Assembly (NCBI GenBank): GCA_020622085.1
Contig: JAHRYM010000001.1
Coordinates: forward strand, 372,001-436,000
Direction of reading: 5' to 3'
DNA: 64,000 nucleotides
From: Paracoccaceae bacterium
GTDB lineage: Bacteria > Pseudomonadota > Alphaproteobacteria > Rhodobacterales > Rhodobacteraceae
Below the pieces are notes generated by a model, which ran no database searches, had not been told where the DNA came from, and was given only the letters and a program-made list of their open reading frames with translations. Made by a program: the position numbers and the translations under genes. Below are positions 32,993-42,190 of the stretch, piece after piece. The first letter of the stretch is position 1. Every line of letters starts with the position of its first letter.

Positions 32993-33567
32993 TCGGAAAT
33001 CCAGGTGGTGATCGCCGCAAGGTCGGGGCGCGGGCGATCAGGCGGGGTGGAGGTTTCGGTTCCGATGTGGACAAACCCCGCGACCCATTCGCCGGGTTGC
33101 AAGCCCAATGCATCCTTGCAGAACCCGTCGTCATAGGCGGGCCAGCCGGTCAGCCAGCAAGCCCCCCATCCGGCCGCCAGAGCGGCGTTGAGGATCGAAA
33201 GGGCGACGTTTGCGACGGAAAGCTCCTGTTCGCGGGCAGGGACCTTTTCGGTGCTGCGCGGGACATGGATCACCGCGACGCAGAGCGGGCTTTCGGAAAA
33301 CTGGGTGATGCCCTTCCGGGCCTTGTCCGGGTCCAGCCCCAGCGCATCGGCGCGGGCTTCGGCGACGGCGGCCACGCGCGCCATCGCGCCGCGTTCCAGC
33401 ACCACCAGCCGCCAGGGCTCCAGCTTGCCGTGGTCGGGCACGCGGACGCCCGCCGTCAGGATTGGCGCCAGTGCGGCGCGGTCGGGTGCCGGGGTGGTCA
33501 GCGTCTTGGCGGGGCGCGATCGGCGGGTCAGCAGGAAATCAAGGGCGGCGGGGTTCGGCGTGGGCAT
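32989..33567 (-). CDS. Nitroreductase family flavoprotein
   Basis: A 192-residue FMN enzyme. LTRRSRPAKTL near the N-terminus (FMN phosphate-binding Arg/Ser), PDHGKLEPWRLVVL, and AALAAGWGACWLTGWPAYDD are typical of the YdjA-like subgroup. Substrate unknown. The start MPTPNPAALDFLL is preferred to one 11 codons earlier. It is coupled to the EI24 gene. Confidence 0.9.
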   Translation of the reverse strand: MPTPNPAALDFLLTRRSRPAKTLTTPAPDRAALAPILTAGVRVPDHGKLEPWRLVVLERGAMARVAAVAEARADALGLDPDKARKGITQFSESPLCVAVIHVPRSTEKVPAREQELSVANVALSILNAALAAGWGACWLTGWPAYDDGFCKDALGLQPGEWVAGFVHIGTETSTPPDRPRPDLAAITTWISE

Positions 33568-33649
33568 GGCGTGACCTGTCGTTGTTTCGTGCGGGAACAT
33601 GAGGGCAAAGCGCCTCGGTCACAAGGGCGCGCCCGCGTCCGTGAACGAC

Positions 33650-34789
33650 CTAATGGCCGAAGAACAGATCGGCCAGACGCCCGATGTGGTCGGAAACCGG
33701 GGCGCGCCATTCGGGTCCGGGCTGGCGGCGGGCAAGTGTTTCGGCCAGCGGGTCGGGGGCCCGGGTCTGGCTTCCCGACAGTTCCTCGATCACCGCATGG
33801 CCGCAGAAGGGAACATAGACTTCGGAGTAGCCGCCTTCGTGGACAAGGATCAGTTTGCCGTCGCAAAGCGTGTCGGCCGCCTGCATCACCATCTGCGTCA
33901 TCTGGCGGAAAGTGTCGGCGCTGGCCAGCATCCGGCCCAGGGGATCAAGGGCTGCCGCGTCAAAGCCGCAGGCGACGATGATCGCATCGGGGCGGAAGCG
34001 GCGAAGCGCGGGCAGGACCAGCCGCTCCATCGCCTCCAGATAGCTGTCATGGCCGGTGCCGGGAGGCAGGGGGATGTTCAGGTTGAAGCCGAAGCCCTTG
34101 CCTTGCCCACGCACATTCGCCCCGCCCGTGTCCAGCGGATAGTTCCGGTCCTGATGAAGTGAGATCGTCAGCACTTCGGGGTCGCTTAGAAAGATCGCCT
34201 CGGTGCCGTTGCCGTGATGCACGTCCCAATCGACGATGGCGATGCGCCGCGCCAAGCCATGCGCCTGCGCCGCGCGCACGGCAATGGCGATGTTGTTCAT
34301 CAGGCAAAAGCCGTTCGGCCAGTCGGGCAGGGCATGGTGGCCGGGGGGGCGCGTCAGGGCATAGGCGTTTCGCGCCTGCCCGCGCAAGACGGCCATGACC
34401 GCGCCGATGGCAAGGCCTGCCGAAAGGGCGGCGATTTCGTAGCCGCCGCGACCGAAGGGGGTGCGCAGGCCAAGTTCCCCGCCGCCTGCATCCGATGCCG
34501 TCTTGAAGGCATCAAGATAGCTTGCCGGATGGACGCGCAACAGATCTTCGCGGCAGGCCTCGGGCGCGCTGCGGAGGTCAAGATCGCGGATCAGGCCCGT
34601 CACCTCGGTCAGGTTCTTCAGCCGGCGCTTGGTTTCGGGGTTTTCGGGCAGGCCACCGCCGGGCTGGACCAGTCCGCCCACCGGCAGGGTCAGCGCGTAG
34701 TTGCCGCCGCCATGCCAGAAGCAGCGTTCGTCGGTGAAGAAGGCCGTGCGGGACGGGATCGCCGGGGCGGACATCGCTTGCGCGGACAT
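33650..34789 (-). CDS. Histone deacetylase family protein (acetylpolyamine amidohydrolase-like)
   Basis: A 379-residue zinc deacetylase. TRPPGHHALPDWPNGFCLMNN has the catalytic His pair and DWDVHHGNGTEAIF the zinc ligands; a later CGFDAAALDPLG region holds the third ligand (Asp). Bacterial members act on acetylpolyamines or other small amides; the substrate cannot be fixed. The start follows aagga. The long upstream extension is rejected because it runs through the opposite-strand DUF167 gene. Confidence 0.92.
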   Translation of the reverse strand: MSAQAMSAPAIPSRTAFFTDERCFWHGGGNYALTLPVGGLVQPGGGLPENPETKRRLKNLTEVTGLIRDLDLRSAPEACREDLLRVHPASYLDAFKTASDAGGGELGLRTPFGRGGYEIAALSAGLAIGAVMAVLRGQARNAYALTRPPGHHALPDWPNGFCLMNNIAIAVRAAQAHGLARRIAIVDWDVHHGNGTEAIFLSDPEVLTISLHQDRNYPLDTGGANVRGQGKGFGFNLNIPLPPGTGHDSYLEAMERLVLPALRRFRPDAIIVACGFDAAALDPLGRMLASADTFRQMTQMVMQAADTLCDGKLILVHEGGYSEVYVPFCGHAVIEELSGSQTRAPDPLAETLARRQPGPEWRAPVSDHIGRLADLFFGH

Positions 34790-34853
34790 GGGGCATTCCT
34801 TATCGCTCTGCCCGACAGTAGCGTGACGGGCAGGATTGACCAGAGGCAAGGCG

Positions 34854-35102
34854 ATGACCGACCTGACCCAGCTTGCGATTCCGGGGGCTGAAATCGCCGT
34901 CCGGGTAACGCCGAAAGCCTCGCGCAATGCCGTGTTGTTCGAAGATGGTCTGGTCCGGGTGCTTGTCACCACGGTGCCCGAGAACGGCAAGGCCAATGCA
35001 GAGGTCCAGAAGGCACTGGCGCGGGTGCTGGGCGTGGCGAAATCGCGCCTGACGCTGGTGCGCGGAGCGAAGTCGCGCGACAAGCTTTTCCGCCTGGACT
35101 GA
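34854..35102 (+). CDS. DUF167 (YggU) family protein
   Basis: An 82-residue protein with the family pattern EIAVRVTPKASRNAV, VPENGKANAEVQKALARVLGV and LVRGAKSRDKLFRL. Function unknown. It is divergent from the deacetylase gene with a 64-nt gap that must hold both promoters. The start MTDLTQ follows gaggcaaggcg. Confidence 0.92.
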   Translation: MTDLTQLAIPGAEIAVRVTPKASRNAVLFEDGLVRVLVTTVPENGKANAEVQKALARVLGVAKSRLTLVRGAKSRDKLFRLD

Positions 35103-35105
35103 AGG

Positions 35106-35342
35106 CTAGGGTTTCTTCACGCGGCGGTAGACGCCTTCGGGCAGGTTGAGCGCCGCCGCCAGATCCTGCACCTGGGTCATGGAGAGCACGATCTTCACGA
35201 CCATGTCGAGCCGGGGGTCGTATTGCTCGATGGTGACGCATTCCTCGAAGCCCTGGATCGTCACATCTTCTTCCAGATGCGGCTGCCCCTCGTCGACAAG
35301 GGTGATGACCGTCGCATCAAATTCGTGCTCGATGGTGAACAT
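35106..35342 (-). CDS. Small acidic hypothetical protein
   Basis: A 78-residue, acidic, soluble protein (MFTIEHEFDATVITLVDEG..). It has alternating strands and a C-terminal helix ending RRVKKP, and no cysteines apart from one. It ends 3 nt from the convergent DUF167 gene. Codon use matches neighbours, and I believe related short proteins occur in Rhodobacteraceae, but I cannot name a family. Confidence 0.75.
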   Translation of the reverse strand: MFTIEHEFDATVITLVDEGQPHLEEDVTIQGFEECVTIEQYDPRLDMVVKIVLSMTQVQDLAAALNLPEGVYRRVKKP

Positions 35343-35524
35343 GGGGAAAGGCTAGCGCGGAATGTTCCGCTTGCCAATCGCCGATGGGCCGGGCCGGGTC
35401 CGCACACATCCGCGTGATCCGCAGCCGGTCACGCGGCGTGGCCTTCCCGGCCGGGGGACAAAGCGGTAATCTTGTCTCCGAGGCAGTGAAGACTCCGCAA
35501 AAGCGGAACCATCGGGTGGAGAGG

Positions 35525-36283
35525 ATGCGGCGCTTGGTCTTGCGGTTCGGGCTTATTGCCCCGTTTCTTCTGGCGGCCTGTGCCGAGGCGCCCATGCCCT
35601 ACGACAGTGCACCGCCGATCCCGCGCGCCCAGCCGCTGCCGGTTGATGCGGTGGACTCTGGCCCTGTCGTTTCACCGCAGGAAGCGGCGCGGAACTTTGT
35701 CAGCGTGCTGCACCGGATCGAACCCGTGGCCGAACGCGAATGCCGTGCGCGCAGGCCCGATGCGAACTGCGATTTCCAGATCGTGGTCGATGAACGGCTG
35801 GACCTGCCGCCCAATGCGGCGCAGACGCTTGACCGCAACGGCCGCCCGATCATCATCTTCACGCTGGCGCTGATCGCAGAAGCGCGCAACACCGATGAAC
35901 TCGGGTTTGTCATGGGGCACGAGGCGGCGCACCACATCCTGGGCCATCTGCCGCGGCAGGCGCAGACGGCCACGCTGGGCGGGGTCTTTGCCGGTGGGCT
36001 GGGGGCGGCGCTGGGGGCGGATACCCCGACGGTGGACGCGCTGCGCAACATCGGTGCCAGTGTCGGCAGCCGCGCCTATTCCAAGGACATGGAGCTCGAG
36101 GCCGACAGCCTTGGCACCTATATCGCCTGGGTTTCGGGTTATGACCCTAACCGTGGTGCACAGTTCTTCGCCCGCATCCCCGATCCGGGCAACCGCTTCC
36201 TGGGAAGCCACCCGGGCAACAGCCAGCGCATCGCGGTGATCCGCGCGACGGTGGATCGCCTGCAAGCCGGGGGCGGCGTCTGA
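35525..36283 (+). CDS. M48 family metalloprotease lipoprotein
   Basis: A 252-residue protein. Signal peptide with lipobox LAAC (C19) predicts an outer- or inner-membrane lipoprotein facing the periplasm. The zinc motif HEAAHH is at 132-137 and the third ligand Glu lies in KDMELEADSLG. This resembles BepA/LoiP-type proteases that guard outer-membrane proteins. The start at 35525 is chosen because it gives the signal peptide. Confidence 0.92.
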   Translation: MRRLVLRFGLIAPFLLAACAEAPMPYDSAPPIPRAQPLPVDAVDSGPVVSPQEAARNFVSVLHRIEPVAERECRARRPDANCDFQIVVDERLDLPPNAAQTLDRNGRPIIIFTLALIAEARNTDELGFVMGHEAAHHILGHLPRQAQTATLGGVFAGGLGAALGADTPTVDALRNIGASVGSRAYSKDMELEADSLGTYIAWVSGYDPNRGAQFFARIPDPGNRFLGSHPGNSQRIAVIRATVDRLQAGGGV

Positions 36284-36332
36284 CCCTGCGAAGACCCCTC
36301 GGATTCGTTCCGCCGCTGCGCTATCAGGCGGC

Positions 36333-36710
36333 ATGACCTTTCTTGTCCTCGACCAGGTGATATCCGACCGCGGCTCGCGCTATGCCGTCTCGGGCGGCCC
36401 CGTTGCTGGCCGCGCCGGGATTGATGCGGCACTGGCCGGGCTCAAGCGCGAGAAGCGGTTTGCAAAGGCCACGCACAACAGCTGGGCCGCGATCCTGACC
36501 GAGTGCGGGGTGCCTGTCCCGGTGAAAAACGACGATGGCGAAAGCGGCGCGGGGACCGTGATGTTGCGCATGCTGGAACGCGAGGCGCTGCACGACCACC
36601 TGATCGTCGTGACGCGATGGTATGGCGGCACCAAGCTGGGCGGTGACCGGTTCCGTCATGTGACCGAAGCCGTGCGGATCTATCTGGCAGCCCTGAAAGC
36701 TGCGAAATAA
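36333..36710 (+). CDS. IMPACT (YigZ N-terminal domain) family protein, short form
   Basis: A 125-residue protein containing only the IMPACT domain: RFAKATHNSWA, DDGESGAGTVMLRML, and VTRWYGGTKLGGDRF. Full-length YigZ is about 200 residues with a C-terminal ferredoxin-like domain that is missing here. Role unclear; eukaryotic IMPACT regulates a translation-factor kinase. Ribosome binding site weak. Confidence 0.88.
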   Translation: MTFLVLDQVISDRGSRYAVSGGPVAGRAGIDAALAGLKREKRFAKATHNSWAAILTECGVPVPVKNDDGESGAGTVMLRMLEREALHDHLIVVTRWYGGTKLGGDRFRHVTEAVRIYLAALKAAK

Positions 36711-36730
36711 CCGATGACCATCGGCAATGC

Positions 36731-36808
36731 GGAGTGTTGGCGCGGCACTCCGGCGTGCGGTTGCTTGCAATTTCGTCGCCGGCAATGCGATGTTGGCGCA
36801 ACAACATC
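36731..36808 (+). promoter_or_regulatory. Two similar dyad elements before the ABC transporter
   Basis: Copy 1: ggagtg (36731-36736) with cactcc (36746-36751). Copy 2: gatgttg (36789-36795) with caacatc (36802-36808). Both are preceded by CGGCAATGCG and contain TGTTGGCGC, so the unit seems duplicated about 59 bp apart. They may be operators or leader hairpins. Confidence 0.35.
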
Positions 36809-36848
36809 TGGGCGCGACTCCACGCGCACCACCAACAGGAGATGCTTC

Positions 36849-37622
36849 ATGTTCTTCAGATCCGTTACCGCGGCGCTTTTGATCGGGCTTGCTGCCGGTG
36901 CCGTGCAGGCGCAGGAAACCCTGAAACTGGGCACCGAAGGTGCCTATCCGCCGTTCAACTTCATCGACTCGGCCGGCAATGTCACGGGCTTCGACGTCGA
37001 GATCGGGCAGGCGCTTTGTGCCAAGATGAACGTGAAATGCGACGTCGTGGCCCAGGACTGGGACGGCATCATCCCCGGGTTGCTGGCCAAGAAATACGAC
37101 TTCATCATTGCGTCGATGTTCATCACCGAAGAGCGCAAGAAGCAGGTCAATTTCAGTGACCCCTATTATCTGGCAGCAATGACCGTGGCTGCGCCGAAGG
37201 AAACCGACATCAAGGATTTCACCGTCGACGGTCTGGAAGGCAAGGTGGTGGGCGTGCAGGTCGGAACGACGCAGGCAGATTACGCGCACAAGGTCTTCAC
37301 CAAGTCCGAGGTCCGCGAATATCCGACGCAGGACGAGGTGAACCTTGACCTCGCCGCCGGCCGGATCGACGCGCAGGTGGGTGACATGCTGCCGGTGCTC
37401 GACTGGGTCACCAAAACCGAAGACGGTGCCTGCTGCGAACTGAAGGGCGAACCGATCACCGATCCGGCCTTCGTCGGCGATGGCGTGGGCATCGCGATCC
37501 GCAAGGAAGATACCGAGCTTCTGGCCAAGATGAACGCGGCGCTGAAGGAAATCCGCGCTGATGGCAGCTACAAGGCGATCAACGACAAATACTTCCCCAT
37601 CGACGTCTACACGATGAAATAA
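36849..37622 (+). CDS. Polar amino acid ABC transporter, periplasmic binding protein
   Basis: A 257-residue protein with a cleavable signal peptide (MFFRSVTAALLIGLAAGAVQA). TLKLGTEGAYPPFNFIDSAGNVTGFDVEIG is the family 3 solute-binding signature, typical of Lys/Arg/ornithine or His binders. It is the first gene of a four-gene transporter operon; the 3' stem-loop probably keeps its mRNA more abundant than the permeases. Exact ligand not predictable. Confidence 0.94.
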   Translation: MFFRSVTAALLIGLAAGAVQAQETLKLGTEGAYPPFNFIDSAGNVTGFDVEIGQALCAKMNVKCDVVAQDWDGIIPGLLAKKYDFIIASMFITEERKKQVNFSDPYYLAAMTVAAPKETDIKDFTVDGLEGKVVGVQVGTTQADYAHKVFTKSEVREYPTQDEVNLDLAAGRIDAQVGDMLPVLDWVTKTEDGACCELKGEPITDPAFVGDGVGIAIRKEDTELLAKMNAALKEIRADGSYKAINDKYFPIDVYTMK

Positions 37623-37629
37623 GTCAACG

Positions 37630-37658
37630 CTGCGGGGCCGGTCGGGCCGGCCCCGCAG
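37630..37658 (+). terminator. Stem-loop after the binding-protein gene
   Basis: A perfect 12-bp GC stem (37630-37641 with 37647-37658), 5-nt loop, no T-run: more an mRNA-stabilising element than a terminator. Confidence 0.6.
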
Positions 37659-37734
37659 CACCCAGGCGGTGGGCAGAGAACCCGCGTTGAAAGAACAAGT
37701 GGCCGCACAGGGATGGCCGGATGCAGGGGGGAAG

Positions 37735-38445
37735 ATGGAACGGCTACTGGCCTTCGGCGACGCCGGCTGGGGCGATGAAATCCTGTCTGGAACATTGCTG
37801 ACGCTGCAACTGGCGGCGGTAACATTGCCGGTGGGCATGGTGCTGGGGTTCCTTTCGGCCTTTCTGTCGCTGTCCGACAGCAGGCTCCTGCGGGCGCTGG
37901 GCTGGGGATATTCGACCGCAATGCGCGGGATGCCCGAGCTTCTGACGCTGTTCATCGTCTATTATGGCGGGGGGCTCTTGCTCAATGCCGGGCTGAACCG
38001 GATTTCTGCCGGTGCATCCTTCGAAATCAGCCCCTTCCTTGCCGGTGTCGTCGCATTGGGCCTTGTCTTCGGGGCCTATGCCGGTGAGGTGCTGCGGGGC
38101 GCCTTCCAGTCGCTCAGCCCCGGCCAGGCCGAGGCGGGGCTGGCCATCGGCATGACGCGGCGGCAGATCTTCTGGCGGATCAGGCTGCCACAACTCTGGC
38201 GGTTCGCGCTCCCTGGCCTTGGGAACCTGTGGGTGAACCTCCTGAAGGACACGTCGCTGGTTTCCGTGATCACGCTCGGGGAACTCATGCGGATGAGCCA
38301 GGTTGCCGTCCGCACCACGAAAGAGCCGTTCTTCTTCTTCCTTGTTGCCTGCGCGATCTATTGGGTGATGTGTGTCCTGTCCGAAGTGATCCTTGCGCGG
38401 ATGGAGATGCGCGCCAACCGCGGCATCATCAGGGCGCGCGCATGA
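37735..38445 (+). CDS. Polar amino acid ABC transporter permease (HisQ/ArtQ-like)
   Basis: A 236-residue inner-membrane permease with about five helices. The EAA loop (GQAEAGLAIGMTRRQIFWRIRLPQLWRFALPG) contacts the ATPase. The start MERLLAFG follows a ggggggaag ribosome binding site. The stop overlaps the next permease (ATGA). Confidence 0.94.
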   Translation: MERLLAFGDAGWGDEILSGTLLTLQLAAVTLPVGMVLGFLSAFLSLSDSRLLRALGWGYSTAMRGMPELLTLFIVYYGGGLLLNAGLNRISAGASFEISPFLAGVVALGLVFGAYAGEVLRGAFQSLSPGQAEAGLAIGMTRRQIFWRIRLPQLWRFALPGLGNLWVNLLKDTSLVSVITLGELMRMSQVAVRTTKEPFFFFLVACAIYWVMCVLSEVILARMEMRANRGIIRARA

Positions 38446-39149
38446 ACCCGATGGAAATCCTTGCCGCCCACGGCCCGCGCTTCCTGCATGGCATGGGCAT
38501 GACCTTGCTGATCACCGGGCTTGGCGCGATGATCGCCGGTCTTTTCGCGCCCTGGCTTGCGCTCTGGCGGGCGCAGGGGGGGATCGTCGCGCAATCGGCC
38601 CTCAGGCCCTATATCTCGATGATGCGCGGAACGCCGCTTCTGGCGCAGCTGTTCCTGATCTACTACGGCTCGGGCCAGTTCCGGCCGGAATTGCAGGCCA
38701 TCGGCCTGTGGTGGTTCTTCCGCGAACCCTTGAACTGCGCGATCCTGACCTTTGCACTGAACTCGACCGCCTATCAGACCGAGATCCTGCGCGGCGGCAT
38801 CATGGGCGTGCCGCGGGGCGAGATCGAGGCCTCGCGTGCCATCGGCATGTCGCGCGGAACGCTGCTGCGGCGGGTGGTGTTTCCGCATGCCTACCGCATC
38901 GCCTGGCCGGCGCTGGGCAATGAAATCATCCTGCTGATGAAGGCCTCGGCGCTGGCCTCGGTCGTCACGGTCTATGATGTGATGGGCGTGGCGCGGCAGG
39001 TCTACCAGAAGACATTCGACTTTTCCGCCCTGCTTTGGGCGGCGGTGATCTACCTGCTGATCACGGCCACCTTCGTGACGCTGTGGCGGCAATCGGAACG
39101 GTGGCTTTCGCCCCATGTCCTGGCGATGGAGAAAAGGGGGCGCAGATGA
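38442..39149 (+). CDS. Polar amino acid ABC transporter permease (HisM/ArtM-like)
   Basis: A 235-residue second permease, partner of the one upstream. The EAA loop [35 protein letters not shown] is present, and [17 protein letters not shown] is characteristic of the family. Overlaps of 4 nt on both sides show tight coupling. Confidence 0.94.
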   Translation: MNPMEILAAHGPRFLHGMGMTLLITGLGAMIAGLFAPWLALWRAQGGIVAQSALRPYISMMRGTPLLAQLFLIYYGSGQFRPELQAIGLWWFFREPLNCAILTFALNSTAYQTEILRGGIMGVPRGEIEASRAIGMSRGTLLRRVVFPHAYRIAWPALGNEIILLMKASALASVVTVYDVMGVARQVYQKTFDFSALLWAAVIYLLITATFVTLWRQSERWLSPHVLAMEKRGRR

Positions 39150-39901
39150 CCGACCAACCCGTGCTGCTGGCGGAAGGCATCCAGAAAAGCTTTGGTGACC
39201 TGCATGTTCTGAAAGGCATCGACCTGACGGCGCGCAAGGGCGACGTGATCTCGATCCTTGGATCATCGGGGTCGGGCAAGTCGACCTTCCTGCGCTGCCT
39301 GAATTTCCTTGAAACCCCCGATGCCGGCCGCGTCGTCGTGCATGGCGAGGAAATCGTCCTGCGCAATGGCCGGCCCGCCAGCATGGCCCAGGTGGAAAAG
39401 CTGCGCCGGCATCTGGGGATGGTGTTCCAGCAGTTCAACCTGTGGTCGCACCGCACGGTTCTGGAAAACGTCATGGAAGGCCCGGTGCAGGTGCTGAAGA
39501 AGCCTAGGGCCGAGGCGCGGGAGAAGGCGCGGGCGCTTCTGGAACGGGTGGGGCTGACACAGCGCGCCGACGTCTATCCCGCGCAGCTGTCTGGCGGGCA
39601 GCAGCAGCGGGTCGCCATCGCGCGGGCGCTGGCGATGGAGCCTGATGCGATCCTGTTTGATGAACCGACCAGCGCGCTTGACCCGGAACTGGTGGGAGAG
39701 GTCCTGAAGGTCATGCAAGGCCTGGCCGCCGAAGGCCGCACGATGATTGTCGTCACGCACGAGATGGGGTTTGCGCGCAACGTCTCGACCGAGGTGGTCT
39801 TCATGCACAAGGGCCAGATCTGCGAGCAGGGGGCGCCGGAACGCATGTTCACTGCCCCCGCCACCGAAGCCTTCGCGCGCTTCATCGCCGATACACGGTA
39901 A
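39146..39901 (+). CDS. Polar amino acid ABC transporter ATPase (HisP/ArtP-like)
   Basis: A 251-residue nucleotide-binding subunit. Walker [10 protein letters not shown] near 36-44, Q-loop QQFNLWSH, signature LSGGQQQR near 148-155, Walker [14 protein letters not shown], and the switch His in VTHEMGFA. Powers uptake through the two permeases. Last gene of the operon. Confidence 0.96.
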   Translation: MTDQPVLLAEGIQKSFGDLHVLKGIDLTARKGDVISILGSSGSGKSTFLRCLNFLETPDAGRVVVHGEEIVLRNGRPASMAQVEKLRRHLGMVFQQFNLWSHRTVLENVMEGPVQVLKKPRAEAREKARALLERVGLTQRADVYPAQLSGGQQQRVAIARALAMEPDAILFDEPTSALDPELVGEVLKVMQGLAAEGRTMIVVTHEMGFARNVSTEVVFMHKGQICEQGAPERMFTAPATEAFARFIADTR

Positions 39902-40128
39902 CGAATCCGGTCCGACAGCATGACCATCCCCGGGCGGGGCAAATTTGCGGCCATCGGGCGAACTGTCTCCTGAAGCGGAAATCCGGGCCGAATTTGAACC
40001 TGAATTGACCCGAGAATGACCCGGTGCCCGCCATTTTTTCGCCGCGGCCCGGCAGCACTCTGGCTTCAACGACAAACAGACAGACTGCCACAGCCCAGCA
40101 CCCCGCCACCCAGATCGGAGCAAACGCC

Positions 40129-40311
40129 ATGAAATTCGTCGCTTCTCTCCTGCACAGGTTTTCCGCCAAGGGCGCCGATGAACAGGTCGACATCTTTGAC
40201 AAGCGACTGACCAAGATGATCGCGCCGGCGCCGGCTGCGCGCAACCGCCGCGCCCGCAGCATTCAGGCGCCGTCGGCGTTCCGTTCGGGCCGGGCTGCCC
40301 TGGCGCACTAA
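40129..40311 (+). CDS. Small basic hypothetical protein
   Basis: A 60-residue protein: MKFVASLLHRFSAKGADEQ start, then an Arg/Ala-rich tail (RNRRARSIQAPSAF). No membrane helix; the N-terminus could be an amphipathic helix. A ggag ribosome binding site lies 8 nt upstream. It is alone between the ABC operon and mipZ, with about 230 bases of unassigned DNA before it. Family not recognised. Confidence 0.5.
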   Translation: MKFVASLLHRFSAKGADEQVDIFDKRLTKMIAPAPAARNRRARSIQAPSAFRSGRAALAH

Positions 40312-40326
40312 GTCCGCCTGTCGCGG

Positions 40327-40359
40327 CTGCCCTGTCGGCGCAAGCGCCGGGCAGGGCAG
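40327..40359. terminator. Bidirectional hairpin between convergent genes
   Basis: Outer stem ctgccctg/cagggcag (40327-40334 with 40352-40359) and inner stem cggcg/cgccg around caag. No T-run. Confidence 0.45.
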
Positions 40360-40360
40360 G

Positions 40361-41170
40361 TCAGAAATTGACGCTGACGCCGGGCAGTTTGAGTTCCCGC
40401 ATCAGATCCCGAACCTCCTGACGCGCGGCGACGTTCGAGAGGTTCAGGTTTTCCACGCCGATATCGCGCAGGTCCAGCAGCGTCAGGCCCCGTGGAAACA
40501 GTTCCCGAAAGATCACGCGTTCGGAAAAGCCCGGCGCCACGCGGAAGCCGATCCGCTTCGACAACTGTTCCAGTGCAGCCCCGACCTTTTTCTTGTTGTG
40601 CATCTGTTGCGCGCCCAGGCGGTTGCGCAGCACGATCCAGTCGATGGGCTTCAGGCCTGCCCGGGCCCGCAACTGCCGGGCGTTCCAGACCATTTCCGAA
40701 TAGATCGATGGCCCGGTCACACGGCTGGTGTCCGGGTCGATCCGGGCCAGCAGGTCAAAGTCGATGAAGCTGTCGTTCAGCGGCGTGATCAGCGTATCGG
40801 CCAGCGAATGCGCCACCTGGCTAAGCCGGGTATGGCTGCCGGGACAGTCGATGATGATGAACTCGGCGTCCTGTTCCAGCGCCGCCACCGCAGCGGAAAG
40901 GCGGTGGTCAAAGACGTTCTCGCCCGGTTCGACCGTTGCCTGATCGGCTTCGGGCAGTTCGCGGTAATCCGGGGTCGGCAGGTCCAGCCCCTGTTTGCGG
41001 GCGAAGGTCAGCCGGTTTTCAATATAGCGGCCAAAGCTGCGTTGGCGCAGGTCCAGGTCCAGCGCGCCGACCTTGTGGCCCATGCGGACCAGCGAGGTCG
41101 CCACATGCATGCAGGTCGTGGATTTGCCCGAACCGCCCTTTTCATTGCCCACGACGATGATATGCGCCAC
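40361..41170 (-). CDS. mipZ: Division-plane positioning ATPase MipZ
   Basis: A 269-residue ParA-type ATPase. The deviant Walker A NEKGGSGKST is at residues 9-18, with RQRSFGRYIENR and IIIDCPGSHTRLSQ following; TPLNDSFIDFDLLA and the C-terminal FRELFPRGLTLLDL match MipZ rather than ParA. MipZ forms a gradient from the origins via ParB and blocks FtsZ near the poles. Start is GTG 41170, giving MAHIIVVGNEKGG; longer frames are not family-like. Confidence 0.93.
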   Translation of the reverse strand: MAHIIVVGNEKGGSGKSTTCMHVATSLVRMGHKVGALDLDLRQRSFGRYIENRLTFARKQGLDLPTPDYRELPEADQATVEPGENVFDHRLSAAVAALEQDAEFIIIDCPGSHTRLSQVAHSLADTLITPLNDSFIDFDLLARIDPDTSRVTGPSIYSEMVWNARQLRARAGLKPIDWIVLRNRLGAQQMHNKKKVGAALEQLSKRIGFRVAPGFSERVIFRELFPRGLTLLDLRDIGVENLNLSNVAARQEVRDLMRELKLPGVSVNF

Positions 41171-41295
41171 TTCAACCTGCCTTGCTTGCCGTCCCTTCGC
41201 CTCTGGGGGCGTCGCATTCCTATAAGCGGCGGGGGCGGGGCAGGGAAGGGGCCGAAGGCGTCGAATGTGACGACCGGGGCTGCGTAAGGCCCATG

Positions 41296-41322
41296 AAAAA
41301 GGCGCACCCCGGAAGGTGCGCC
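41296..41322 (-). terminator. Terminator of rplS-rpmE
   Basis: Stem ggcgcacc/ggtgcgcc (41301-41308 with 41315-41322), 6-nt loop, then five Ts on the minus strand (41300-41296). Confidence 0.8.
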
Positions 41323-41361
41323 CATCTTTCCCGAAAAGCCGTTCCGGCCTTTCTGCCGTTC

Positions 41362-41583
41362 TCAGAAACCCAGACCGGCGTATTTGTTCTTGAACTTCGA
41401 CACGCGACCGCCGGTGTCCATCAGCTTGGCCGAACCGCCCGTCCAGGCCGGGTGGGCCAGCGGGTCGATGTCCAGCGACATCTGGTCGCCGGGCTTGCCC
41501 CAGGTCGAGCGGATCTGGAACACGGTGCCGTCGGTCATCTTGACGTCGATCATGTGATAATCGGGATGAATACCGCTTTTCAT
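41362..41583 (-). CDS. rpmE: 50S ribosomal protein L31 (bL31), zinc-free type
   Basis: A 73-residue L31 without cysteines ([19 protein letters not shown]), so the zinc-independent form. It bridges the two subunits at the head. It is 11 nt after rplS and shares its transcript. Confidence 0.95.
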   Translation of the reverse strand: MKSGIHPDYHMIDVKMTDGTVFQIRSTWGKPGDQMSLDIDPLAHPAWTGGSAKLMDTGGRVSKFKNKYAGLGF

Positions 41584-41594
41584 GGCAGCGATCC

Positions 41595-41969
41595 TTACTC
41601 GGCTTTGGGTTTGTAGTTGGTGACTTCGGCGATACGGGCCGATTTGCCGCGACGGTCGCGCAGGTAGTAGAGTTTCGCGCGGCGCACGCGGCCACGGCGG
41701 ACCACTTCGATCGAGTCGATGTTGGTCGAATAGAGCGGGAACACACGTTCCACGCCTTCGCCGAAGGAAATCTTGCGGACGGTGAACGACGCCGACAGCG
41801 TGGCGCCGCCCTTGCGGCCGATCACGACGCCTTCGTAGTTCTGCACCCGGGTGCGGGTGCCTTCGGTCACCTTGTAGCCGACGCGCACGGTGTCGCCAGC
41901 CTTGAAATCGGGGATCTTCTTGCCAAGGCTGGCAATCTGCTCAGCCTCGAGTTGCGCGATCAGGTCCAT
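41595..41969 (-). CDS. rplS: 50S ribosomal protein L19 (bL19)
   Basis: A 124-residue L19 with the family signature [17 protein letters not shown] and the tail [22 protein letters not shown]. It lies at the subunit interface. A taggagcg ribosome binding site precedes the ATG, and a long leader from its own promoter is predicted. Confidence 0.97.
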   Translation of the reverse strand: MDLIAQLEAEQIASLGKKIPDFKAGDTVRVGYKVTEGTRTRVQNYEGVVIGRKGGATLSASFTVRKISFGEGVERVFPLYSTNIDSIEVVRRGRVRRAKLYYLRDRRGKSARIAEVTNYKPKAE

Positions 41970-42190
41970 CGCACGCTCCTATGGTTGCTCGCGGTTCTGT
42001 CCCGCGAAGGTGTTGCCACGCCCCGATAGCTCTTGGTCTTCGTCCGGGTCCCGTCGCTTTGCCGCGCCAGCCCGCCAGAGGTCAGGTCGTTTTATCGTCA
42101 CCGCGCCTTGGCCCGGACCCTATCGAAGAAAAGGGCGCATCAGCCATAAGGCACAGGTCCGCACGACTCATGCGAGTCCCGGACGGGCGG

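Noticed and set aside
34790-35083. Long N-terminal extension of the deacetylase
   Set aside because: It is antisense to the conserved DUF167 gene, and a good ribosome binding site precedes the shorter start.
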